Source of the DNA: Paralithodes platypus
Lineage: Eukaryota; Arthropoda; Malacostraca; Decapoda; Lithodidae
DNA: 64,000 nucleotides
Reading direction: 5' to 3'
NCBI GenBank assembly: GCA_032716605.1
Contig: CM064509.1
Coordinates: 52,245,981-52,309,980 of the forward strand
Shown: one piece after another, positions 52,761 through 62,017 of the stretch
How the letters are laid out: every line of letters starts with the position of its first letter
Position numbering within the stretch: the stretch's first letter is position 1
The notes under the pieces: generated by a model
Told to the model about the DNA's origin: nothing
The model's database searches: none
The model's input: only the letters and a program-made list of their open reading frames with translations
Program-made: the position numbers and the translations under genes

Positions 52761-52815
52761 CAGCAGCACCCTAGTAGAAAGCTTCTGTAGTATTTAGTAG
52801 CAGCCCAGAACTTAC

Positions 52816-53640
52816 CAGTGGTTCCCAAACTATTATCATGGCGACCCTAAATACAATATTTCATGGTCTTTATGACCCTACTACACCTTGAAACACTGGA
52901 TTGGTACATTTTTTTTTTTTTTTTTTATTCATAAATATTTTACAAGACATTAATTTATAGTCTTACATTTTAGTAAGTACCCTAAAGCTTGATAATTCAA
53001 GGTTCTTTAACAGTACCTGTACTAAGTGCAATGGAAAATATATATATATATATATATATATAAGTAACACCCCATTCTTAACATTAATCATCAATTACAA
53101 ACCCCAATGTACTTGAATAAACTAATGAAAGAATATGGTCCTCCCGGGATTCGAACTCGGGACACCACACCCAGAACATAAGCACCTAAACCATTACAAC
53201 ACCAACCATGATTTTATTAGAAGAAATAAAACGGAATATAATTTTAAATGGCTAACATGCACCTGGGCTATAAATAACAATGTTTATCATAACAAAAAAA
53301 AATATGTACTTTCTTCAAAATATTAATCATTCCTATCGCTTAATAGATAAAAACTGATGTGGCAATACTATTTGATAGCAATGATTACTTATCAAGAATA
53401 GTGATGCGACAGTTTCTTTTTCTTTCAGTGTCTACCATGATACTGCTTCTATTTGATGGTGAGCTCCTCTAGCTTTGGTTTTATGTTGATGGCATTTGAT
53501 GATCAAGTCGGTTTCTTGTATTAGTTTTTATCGTCACTAGATCTGAAAATCCTTATTCGCAGAGGTAGGTTGTTGGAAAAGGGAGAACAACCTTCTTTGC
53601 TTCTCGATTCAAAATGGGTCATCCTTGAGCTGAGACCCGT
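52816..53640 (-). mobile_element. hAT DNA transposon remnant with SINE inside
   Basis: The low-coordinate end is CAGTGGTTCCCAAACTATT, a classic hAT terminus. On the minus strand near 53590-53450 the translation reads TTYLCE, a stop, GFSDLVTIKTNTRNRLDH, the C-terminal dimerisation segment of a hAT transposase (CE.GFS...K...RNRL). Stops follow. The other terminus and the rest of the transposase are missing. A tRNA-like SINE interrupts it at 52911-53215. An old dead fragment. Confidence 0.7.
52911..53215 (-). mobile_element. tRNA-headed SINE in the hAT remnant
   Basis: On the minus strand from about 53212: TGGTGTTGTAATGGTTTAGG (A-box-like), and 40 bp later CCGAGTTCGAATCCCGG (B box and T-arm), followed by a body with a TA run (53038-53062), ending in a poly(A) tail (T run 52911-52927). 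It does not fold to a normal tRNA: the acceptor halves do not pair. Confidence 0.7.
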
Positions 53641-53940
53641 ATAGGTCAGTGGGGAGATTGTAGGCACCAATCAAGCTGGGCAATACCCAGGGGAAGCATA
53701 TAGCCATAAGATAAGGAGTTGCTGGAACTCCTGTTGCATTTGTCTGGCTTCTCTTACTGCTTGTTTTGTGCCTCACCTACACAAAGTGATCCAGCTAGCT
53801 CTCACAAACACCTCCTCCTCCTATCTACTGCACTGCACTAAACAATCAAACCACAATTCGTTCTGCCACAAAAAAAAAAATCCATAAATTTATTATGAAT
53901 AGCAAAAATAGCCCAGTCACCAGGGGGGGAGGGGGGACTA
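53641..53940. other. No gene seen
   Basis: Unremarkable apart from an A run (53870-53881) and a G-rich stretch just before the LINE-D fragment (53921-53937). Confidence 0.5.
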
Positions 53941-54480
53941 TAAATGTCGCCACACTCGCCCGACCTCCCCCAAAACGACCTCTCAAAATTCTATGGACCA
54001 CGGCCAGTCACTCTTACTATTAACTTTTGCAATATTCGTGGTTTTTCCTCTAATTTTCCCTCTGTTGAACACCATCTCTCCTCCTACAAACCTGATCTTC
54101 TTTTGCTCACTGAAACTCAGGTGTCTGAAGCAACTTCCAGCAGCCCCTTCTCTGTATTCTCTTTTAATTTTAATTTTCCTTCTGGGGGCAGGGGCCTAGT
54201 AATCCTCCTCCCCTTGTAAAATTCACCGGAGATGGTTGAGCACACCTAGCATCTGGGAAACTGTTTTTAGCATGAGTGGTAATAGGATCTTTCCAAGAAA
54301 GGATGGATGAAAATGATTCACCAAGAATATTGAGAGAAGATGAAGGGTTAATTTGTGCATTGTTGAAAAATAATTTATTGTCTTGTGGAGGATTACGATG
54401 GATAGATAGAGGGAGAAATCGGGTCTTGGATGCATTAAAAGTAACAAAATATTCTCCAATCAGAAATAATTGATAACCTG
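53941..54480. mobile_element. LINE-D, two fragments head to head
   Basis: Plus strand 53944-54165: the start of the LINE-D endonuclease (MSPHSPDLPQNDLSKFYG, then VEHHLSSYKPDLLLLTETQV, SSSPFSV). Minus strand about 54470-54225: a piece of the LINE-D RT thumb (FNASKTRFLPLS, INPSSSLNILGESFSS), which normally lies about 2 kb downstream on the same strand. The join is near 54170-54225. The left piece gives the best view of the true N-terminus of this LINE family. Confidence 0.8.
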
Positions 54481-54957
54481 ATCTGACCTGCCTATGGACA
54501 GACAGCGTTTGGCCCACAATACTGCAAATACTTCAAATGAAGCAAGAGTGGACGGAAGTGCTCGAAGATTTTGGATGAGGGGACAGCGTGCTTTTTTCAA
54601 CATCAGAATCTTCAACTCAAAAGCACAGACATATTGCGAACGAGGACTCAAGATGACATATTTGAGAAACGAAAATGAGAAAAAACGAACCTATGGAGAA
54701 CAAATGTTGATCAGGGATCAAGGGGGCTTTACTCCACTGGTGTTTTCATCGTCGGGAGGAATGGGACCTTCAGCAAGTGTCTTCTATGCCATGTTAGCCG
54801 AACAAATATTGGAAAAGAAGCGGCAGCAGAGAAGTCAAGTCATAACATGGATTAGATGCCAGCTCTCCTCCCTTCTCAGGTCTGCACTACTGTGCCTAAG
54901 GGGCACAAGGTCCTCCCCGTATAGACAAAGGTGACGGACTTGGACTTTGAGATGGCC
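54480..54957 (+). pseudogene. RT-associated C-terminal domain of a retroelement
   Basis: A frame of about 150 codons: HNTANTSNEARVDGSARRFW, RAFFNIRIFNSKAQTY, ENEKKRTYGEQMLIRDQGGF, TPLVFSSSGGMG, and RSALLCLRGTRSS. I recognise this as the C-terminal part of a large uncharacterised family of RT-like proteins, common in marine invertebrates, where D...(D/N)xR and the ENEKKR segment suggest a PD-(D/E)XK-like nuclease fold; that fold is my inference. The upstream RT is missing. The first catalytic-looking Asp (VDGSAR) is kept, and the second reads Asn (FFNIRIF). Confidence 0.55.
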
Positions 54958-55308
54958 ATGGCAGAAGGCCGCAATAGTGAACAGCTTGGGTGAGTTTAAA
55001 GACGTGAGTTTGGGGATGTCCTCCAGCCTCTTCGAAAACTAAAATTACAGAGCTAACACGGTCTGCTCCACTCATGTTTGTCTTTTTGATGATAGGTATA
55101 ATACACAATGAAAGGTTGGGTTGCGGTGGGGGATCTCCGAATCACTTTAGGAAACCTTACTAAATAATATAATTGTTATAGCATTTTGACCTCTGAACTG
55201 TTTTGCATACTATATAGATAGATTGATATATATACAATAGATGTATTAGAACTAGGTAATAAATATTTAACAATTTTATCTTTGAAGTGCATCAGACTAA
55301 AATCTTAC
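54958..55308. other. No gene seen; presumed intron
   Basis: AT-rich. If the exon at 55309-55548 is real, this is the start of its downstream intron on the minus strand. Confidence 0.35.
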
Positions 55309-55548
55309 CTGCTCATTCGTGGTATCGCTGACATCACTAAGGTTGATTTGGGTTGTGTTTTCTGAGTTGCCATTATCGAAACTGGTTGCGTTGAGTTCGG
55401 TTGGATCGAGTCTGATAGAGTTGTTTGAAATTCCATTATATTCGGGATTCTCTCCGCCGTGGTCGAAAGCAAAGTTTTCAGCCATGGTGCAACACAGTCA
55501 AGCCCAAAGGTCTTGTCCTTCATTCATAAAATCAACGCTGGTTCCTCT
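55309..55548 (-). CDS. Candidate first coding exon of a host gene
   Basis: On the minus strand a TTTTCTTTTTACCAG acceptor ends at 55549, a 63-base untranslated part follows, and an ATG at 55485 in good context (GCACCATGG) opens 59 codons that end exactly at a CAG|GTAAGA donor (intron starts at 55308). The peptide starts MAENFAFDHGGENPEYNG and continues acidic and Asn/Ser/Thr-rich (SENTTQINLSDVSD), like the cytoplasmic N-terminus of a membrane protein or a regulator. I do not recognise it. The exon is phase 0. Sequence composition differs from nearby repeats and no second copy is in the window. Later exons would lie at lower coordinates or outside. Confidence 0.45.
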
Positions 55549-56220
55549 CTGGTAAAAAGAAAATAACAGGCTCATTAACCAGTCAATCCCTGGGCAGCTC
55601 AACCTCTCCTCTCAACCTAGCCAACACACTTTTAAAGTTATGTAAAGTATCTGACCCAAACTTATTCGAATCTAAGGTAGCCTAACGTAATCCACTGAAA
55701 CCAATCGTATTATAACCTAACCTAATATAACCTAGCCAGAGTAAACCTGGCTTACCTTAAACTAAAATTAGCTTTATATAAACCTAACAAAATCTATCTA
55801 AAGCGATCCTATCGAACCTAACCAATCTGTGATTGGGGTAAACATTGCAAACATAAAAATTAATAAACTGACAAAAGTAAATATATCCTAATTTACTCCA
55901 ATTCATCTAACCTAACCTAACCTATCCTAGTCTGAAGTTAAACTTGGTAACCTAAAACTAATCTAACCAAATTAACCAATCTAATCTAACCTAGCCTGAA
56001 GTAAATTAGCCAACAAAGCTAACGTAAGTTAATCTAAGCTTACGAAACCTAACCAACAAAAAGTAAACCTAATCAACCTAACTAACCTTTATGAGAGTTA
56101 CTGTAGATTAACTTAGTTAACATTATACTAATAGATGAAGTATTACTCCACCTAACGTAATTTTAATATGGCGGGAGACTGAACTGACTGATTATCTGAT
56201 ATATCCTAAAACAGAGCAAA
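55549..56220. repeat. Degenerate CCTAA-rich tract
   Basis: About 500 bp (55670-56160) with dozens of CCTAAC and variants (ACCTAACCTAATATAACC, CTAACCTAACCTATCC). It looks like a decayed telomere-type repeat rather than an active end. It lies upstream of the candidate exon on its minus strand. Confidence 0.7.
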
Positions 56221-57160
56221 AATAAAATGTCAATATGTTATACCAGGTTCTTACTGGGGTTGTATTGACTTGTCGGTAGGTTCTTACTTGACTGGAGAAG
56301 ATGAGAACACACAAGAACACAAACACAAAGGTAATATAGGATAATATAACACAGAGTATAAACATAGGTTATTCTTATTCACACAAAATCATATGGTTAG
56401 AGGTGCAATATTACATAGGACAGGGATAGGTTTCAAATAGCAGCACGATCGAGGATCGAGGATCCTCTCAAAGGGGAAGACACAGGCAGGTTCTGAAGAT
56501 CTGTGAAGACGTTGCTGCCTGGTATTCCCTACGACGTCCTGATCCGTGGGGTGGTCCTGTCGAGTGATGGTGACAGAAGTTAAGGGAAGACTTCCTTGCA
56601 GATCTCTGAAGACGGTAGAGGTGAGGGTCTTACATGAAAACGAGCCGTTTCACCAGTGACTTACGCTCTCGTATCATGGGATAAAAGTAAGGAGCCGTTT
56701 CACCAGTGTCTTACGCTCTCTCTTACAATCCAGGCCTAGACTTCTATGTGATTCTGTAGAGGAACTTACATGATGGAATCTTGGGATTATTACGAAGACG
56801 AGCCCTTACACCAGTGTCTTATGCTTTTGTATCGTAAGGAATAAATAGGGAGTTGTTACACCAGTGTCTTACACCCTCCACTACAAGTCCTGACTGAGAA
56901 GGAAGCTGTTATACGAGTGTCTTACGCTCTTCCAACCAGCCTTCCTATGTTTGTGGGCTTACTAAAACTATAGCACTCACTCCGTGTGACATACTGTAAT
57001 TGTAGTAAAGTCCCGTACCAAGGTAAAAGTAAAAATGTTAGTTGGCCACCAGTGTGGTCTAACAAAGATACGAAGCAAATCCAAGGTACCTTCGAGAAAT
57101 GCGTTGAGTAGTTCCACCAGTGTCTTACTCCCTCAAGGCAATTTCTCCGTATAGATAATC
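56221..57160. repeat. Dispersed repeat with a ~50-bp minisatellite
   Basis: The first part (TTCTTACTGGGGTTG, GGTAGGTTCTTACTTGACTGG, AGGTAATATAGGATAAT) matches 20690-20790. From 56640 to about 56930, and again at 57110, units like GAGCCGTTTCACCAGTGTCTTACGCTCTC recur about every 50 bp in five or six diverged copies. The spaced motif in 20669-21106 has the same place in its copy, so this may be one element family with internal subrepeats. Confidence 0.65.
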
Positions 57161-57720
57161 CCAAGTTTTCCAGATATCTCTCAGTCAGTGCCTTTAAGAT
57201 ATCTTTCCAACTGTCCCACTTCTGGATTTGGCTGGGGATGTCATACCAATTCCGTCGTTCCTCCAAGCTGCGCATCTCGTGTCTATAAGGGTGGTTGTGC
57301 GCATAGGAGGGTGTGTGTCGACGGCGGTAGCCCTTCTCAGAATCCACGCCACGGCGGTGGTGAGTGTCCGGGCAAGATGGACGTATGGTGGTTTGGGATT
57401 TTTGGAAGGTTTTCTCCCCTGTGTGTTGTGGTTGGCCTTCCTTGGTTAGCCTTCTCGTAAAGTAATTTCCTGGTGTCGGCGGACGTGGCGAGATGATGGT
57501 GGCAACTCGAGCCTGCCGGGGTGAGGAGACTCTTGCGTCCTCATGTCTCGGCGGCGTGGTGACAAGGGTTGTTTCTATACTGGTGCTTCCATCTCGTACT
57601 TTATTTTTCTCCCCTATCTCACAATTAAATCCAGGGCCCAGATACTCAATATGCCTATGCTGCGAGATGAAACAGCATACCAAGCCAAGGAATTGACAGC
57701 CCACGACATCATATCTTCCT
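57161..57720 (-). other. Open frame of unknown nature
   Basis: A minus-strand frame (56922-57704, 260 codons) includes RVATIISPRPPTPGNYFTRR and a run of basic and His residues. Its C-terminal part runs into the minisatellite, so that part is chance coding. The RPPTPG segment is shared with 48870-48990. Perhaps a relic of a gag or LINE ORF1. Not recognised. Confidence 0.25.
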
Positions 57721-58106
57721 AATACTCAGGAATACGAGACTATCATAAGTTATAATACCTGGTAATGGCCTGTTTTCTGTATCAATGGCGCTAGAAATAA
57801 GCTATCGGCGATATACAATGATCAGAGGAGAAAATACTTTTTAAATGTATAGTATCTGGCTTATAACCTATAGCAAGCCATGAGGTCTTACTCCAGACTG
57901 TGAGTAAAGCAACGTGGCAGGTGAGTGTTGCAACCACCTCGTTTGTAGTCTTACCTTCGTAGACCTACAACTTCTGGTTGTCTCTTTGGCCCTTTGTAGC
58001 TTCGATGTCTCGAAGCTGCATCGCCCCTGTCTCTCTGTTGTATATATTAATCTCTGACAATTCTCATTAATGCTAACTATTAAACTGATCACTCATGATG
58101 CACTCC
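57721..58106. other. No gene seen
   Basis: No domain or repeat identified. Confidence 0.45.
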
Positions 58107-58335
58107 TCCGATTGCATATTTTGAATATGGGAATATTCATACAATGCAATGTATATTGGAAACAGCAAGTGTATTTTTATTTAGTGCGGTAGGCTTTTGT
58201 GATAATAATCTGAAACCAAATACAGGTAAAACTTCACCCGAATAACATATTCCCATTAACACATCAGCATTTTGAATCCAGGACTTTTAAATTACTGTTC
58301 CAGTAGTAAAACAACTTCACCGCACCTACGCTATA
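58107..58335 (-). mobile_element. tRNA-headed SINE fragment (same family as 16022-16590)
   Basis: GCATATTTTGAATATGGGAATATTC at 58109 matches the body of the SINE at 16367, followed on the same side by the diverged tRNA-like head (GGATTCAAAATGC-type B box on the minus strand near 58265-58280). The poly(A) half is missing. Old copy. Confidence 0.55.
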
Positions 58336-58440
58336 CTACAAATAGGCTAGAATGTAGTTAATCCAAGCTAGAATACTGAGCTGTGCCAGAGTTAAGTAAT
58401 GCTATTCAGTATTAATCCGAGGAACGCGTAATTGAGGTGT
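58336..58440. other. Short spacer
   Basis: No feature. Confidence 0.5.
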
Positions 58441-58923
58441 TTAACACCTTACGAGCAGCCTAGGCGGTAATTTATATGTACCGCCCAGCGGGGTCTTTTT
58501 ACCCTAAATATGGTTGTTTACGTGATCATTTTCATGCCTAAATAAGACCCAGAGCGTAAAACAAGTATCTATCCCTGAAAGGGCATAAACAGAGCTTTCC
58601 AATGACACCTGAACCATCCTTGTACGACCGCTAGTTTTCTTGCAACGATCGCGCAACACGAGTGCAAAAACCATGTAATTAGGTAGTTTCCCTACATAAT
58701 TCCCTGTGTAGCGAGTGCGTGAGGGTGGGGGAGGGTAGGATTCATGTCAGTAGGTCCGCCGCGGTGGTCTGGAGCAGTCATACGCTTGCTACTCTCCTCC
58801 CACCACTTATCTCTCTCTCTCAGGAACATTACGTGGTGAAAATGGCACACGACATAAGTTGTGAACCGCCACTTAGTCCATATTTATTTCACACGACATT
58901 GCGCGCCGCCAAAGAAGGGTTAA
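58441..58923 (+). mobile_element. TTAA-flanked miniature element, family 2, copy 3
   Basis: 483 bp, TTAACACCTTACGAGC...AAAGAAGGGTTAA. Matches 39114-39601 along its length and 38303-38790 in reverse. Noncoding; the 89-codon frame at 58719 is chance. Confidence 0.85.
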
Positions 58924-59163
58924 AAGTGCCGCGTATGCGAAAAAATAGCTTCGTTTCTGACAACATTTTTGCTATATTTGCCAATTAAAGCATTATTTCT
59001 TCTCAATGTGCGTTTATTTTACATATATGATGAACATATGAATAGTGAAGACCAAAACATATGTGTAAACAGTAAATATCTAGTGGAAAATGTATATTTG
59101 TGGCAGGAAGGGTGGATGGAGGCAATAATAAAGAGAGAGGCATAGGTCTACTTCCTGAGCCTA
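58924..59163. other. No gene seen
   Basis: AT-rich spacer. Confidence 0.5.
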
Positions 59164-59593
59164 CTTTTTTATTTATATTCCAATTACTCCCTCTCGGGCA
59201 TATGCTGAGAGCCTGTACAGTACATCCAACCGCTCAACACAGTGAAGCCTGTGAGGTCTTGTTCCAGTCTAGGGAGTGAGACATGTGAAGCACTTAGAGT
59301 TCCACTCACGGCTCAAAGCAGCCCCATCTCTGAAGCTGCTTCACCTTTTGTGCTTCACTGTCTCACGCCCTAGACTCGGACCATCACTCTCAAAACGCCA
59401 CCTATTTAGCAGTTAAATTGCTAGGCATTACTCCGCTGTAGCATATTTTGAATATGGGAATATTCATACAGTGCTATTTAATCAGGGAACAACAAGGGCA
59501 GTCTTTTGGCATTTCGGTGGGCTTTGTGGTAATGCCCTGATACTAGGTACAGCACAAAATCCATCCCAATAATATCTTCAGTGCATCAGTGCA
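59164..59593 (-). mobile_element. tRNA-headed SINE copy, head removed
   Basis: Matches 16045-16500: CTCTCGGGCAT, GAGGTCTTGTTCCAGTCTAG, GAATATGGGAATATTCAT, AATCCATCCCAATAATATCTTC. The match stops where a TTAA element begins at 59594, and the tRNA-like head is not found on the far side. A short T run at 59166-59172 marks the tail. Confidence 0.7.
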
Positions 59594-59934
59594 TTAACTT
59601 GAGGCACACTGGCCCTGCAGCTCTCTCCCGCGGCTGGGAAGGGGAGGAGGGAGTGTTACTCACCATATTTTGTGCGCGGAATGGGAGGAATCACGAAAAT
59701 AAGAGGACTATTAGCCAATAATTGAGGAGGGGGCAAGGGGGGGAAGTAGAAGGAGGGTGGGGTTGGGACACATATAGAAAGGAGGTACTGGAAAGTGATT
59801 ATACTACCTAATCCCATATTACTTCCATTGGTGTGCCTGTTTTGGGGATATATTTTCATGGGCTGTCTTCTGTGAGGCCTATCACATGCGTTATACAGAT
59901 ACTTCCGTGAGGCCTATTGCGCTTTAGAGGTTAA
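59594..59934 (-). mobile_element. TTAA-flanked element, family 3, copy 2
   Basis: 341 bp with TTAA at 59594-59597 and 59931-59934. On the minus strand it starts TTAACCTCTAAAGCGC, AATAGGCCTCACGGAAG, then GATAGGCCTCACAGAAG, the double motif also seen at 49457 and 49491. A C-rich middle with CTCCTCAATTATT matches the other copy. About half its length. Noncoding. Confidence 0.75.
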
Positions 59935-60716
59935 TTGTAATAAAGTGATACTGAAAGGCGGATAGTCACATGTTCTACAAGTGCTTCAACCTCTTCAATA
60001 CAATGGCGTACTTCACATTTTATTCTGGTTAATATTACATTATTTTCTTAACCATATAATGAATGACCTCGAAGAATTAAAGGGGTACAAGCTATGTCAG
60101 TTAACCCTTTGACTTCTATAGATCCTTCCAAAACAGCGCAATTGCCTAATATAGCCAGAATAAATGATAAAAGGCGATCATAATTCTGAAAGGGTTTTAT
60201 ATCAGTAGATCAGCTACAAAGGGAGGACCTGTCTTCACCTATTTTAGCGGACCAACATTGACCTAACACACATATGAAGAGAGCTTTTTACAACACACTG
60301 TAATAAACTTGTTCAATTCTTCTAGTATACCAGGATGCATTGTTTACATTGATTTTGGCTAGCATTAGATGATTTTATTGAGCTTGAAGGGAACTGCGGG
60401 AGTCATAAGATCGAGAGATTTTACCATTTTGATTAATAAATATATTTTAGTGTTAACATGTAATAATACAAAAAAGTTATTGAAATGACATACTAACTAC
60501 ACCGAGGGTGGTCTTTTTGGCCCCGCTGCTCCGCCGTATTAATTTGGCAAATTTAACACGTTTTTCCCCATTAGATTTAGTGATTATGAAAGGATTCGCT
60601 GTCCCCTTTGCTACCTTCAAATCCCCCTAAGGAACTCTTCCTGATTGGATCATATACTGTATATAGCCCTAATATACTACGATTACTATCAATTTGACAA
60701 GACTATCACATAGTCT
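59935..60716. other. No gene seen
   Basis: No domain, repeat or RNA recognised. Confidence 0.5.
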
Positions 60717-61135
60717 TTAACACTTACGCTGTGGGTTTATTTGCGCATTTAGGGCATATTCAGGCAATCCTGAATGATTAATCAAGCATCTGCTTTAAAT
60801 TAACTGTATTCTGCCGAAAACTAGGCGAAAATAGCTTCAAAATAAGACCAGAATGAGCTTCGTAGGTGGCGGGCTTCACCCGCAGCGGTGCCATAGACAT
60901 TCGGGAAAACCGCTAATTATTAACTCTCGCTCGCTCGGCAACACTGTTGTGAGACACCCGCACGAGACACAGTCTCCCTCAGTGAGCAGCTCGCTGCTCT
61001 TAGGGTCGGAGGTGGGTCCCTCACGCTCCCGCCCACTGACACTCAATTTCTACGGCTTTCACAGGCTTTTAAAGCCTGGAAATTGCTGTAAATTGCCAGG
61101 ACATTCCGGAACGTCACCCTCAGTCAATGGGTTAA
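60717..61135. mobile_element. TTAA-flanked miniature element, family 1, copy B
   Basis: 419 bp, TTAACACTTACGCTGTGG to TCAGTCAATGGGTTAA, imperfect inverted ends with TTAA on both sides. Shares AAAATAGCTTCAAAATAAGACC, GAGCTTCGTAG, CGCAGCGGTGCCA and GGCTTTTAAAGCC with 9725-10155. Confidence 0.8.
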
Positions 61136-62017
61136 TGCCTTATCATAAAATCACATTAAATATAGCCGGAACTCTTTTAAATCATAATTATTATAGCTTT
61201 CACTGCTAAACCTACTGAGCTGCCACGGCGTGCGTGTGTAAGTTTGACTGTACATTATGACTGCAATTATAGACTCCCCCAACTTCTGTATACAAGAACA
61301 TTATATAATGATGTATTCATTTTTACAAGTAAAATTATATTTATATAATATAAATGAGCAGTTTTCGCATAAAACAACTCCTGCAAATACAACTATGCAA
61401 CTTAGAGTTCTGAAATTGATGTTTAACCTCTTTAGTAAAACCGGTTTATATATACAGTATATATATACTGTATATATGTTACGAATGGACTTTTGACAGT
61501 CACTGTAAGTATGGGTTAAGATTAGGAGGACGTTTTGAGATACGCTCCTATCTTTTAAGGGTTAAGTATAACTCTTAGTAAGGATGACTTAAGGTATCGA
61601 TGTCCTTAGGAGTTAATATATTATGTTTTAGTTATAGGTTGATTGTAGATTTTAGTGTAGGTTGATCTCAGCTCTCGTTCACTGCTCGTAGTTTGATAAT
61701 TATATTAAGTAGATAATTGTATCGCCGCCACCACCGATTACCATATAAATATTAGATTGAATACTTATAGGTAAAAGGAAATTAAAGGACTGTGGTTATC
61801 CAAAAACCAACTTTGATATTTATTCAAGTACAAACTGAAATAGTATACAGAAGTACTACATATATAAGTAAATAGAGAATTCCCTATATTGAGAGGAATC
61901 TCTGAGCTATGTTCTCTTGCTCGTTGCTAAAGTCTATCTGACAGTTCACCTTCCTATCTAGCCTCCTCCCTACCTCCCAGAGGTGAAGGAAATTTACCTC
62001 ACACCTTCCGGTCTTAG
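61136..62017. other. No gene seen; perfect palindrome
   Basis: A 30-bp perfect palindrome centred on 61462/61463 (61448-61477; inner part ACAGTATATATATACTGT) lies in TA-rich DNA. Otherwise no frame or element is visible. The direct repeat AGTACAAAGG at 62027-62046 belongs to the LINE tail that follows. Confidence 0.5.

Noticed and set aside
52094..52769. Host gene in the GC-rich segment
   Set aside because: Overlapping frames of low complexity, no splice signals that join into a sensible protein, and a hexamer tail that suggests a retroelement end.
53135..53212. Possible tRNA gene on the minus strand
   Set aside because: A good B box, but the acceptor halves do not pair, the T-arm has a mismatch, and an A tail follows at 52911-52927. 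It is a SINE head.
56922..57704. 260-codon minus-strand frame as a gene
   Set aside because: Its C-terminal half lies over the minisatellite flank, its composition is uneven, and only one short segment has a relative in the window.
60101..60210. Another TTAA element starting TTAACCCTTTGACTTC
   Set aside because: No matching inverted end with TTAA was found before the family-1 element at 60717.
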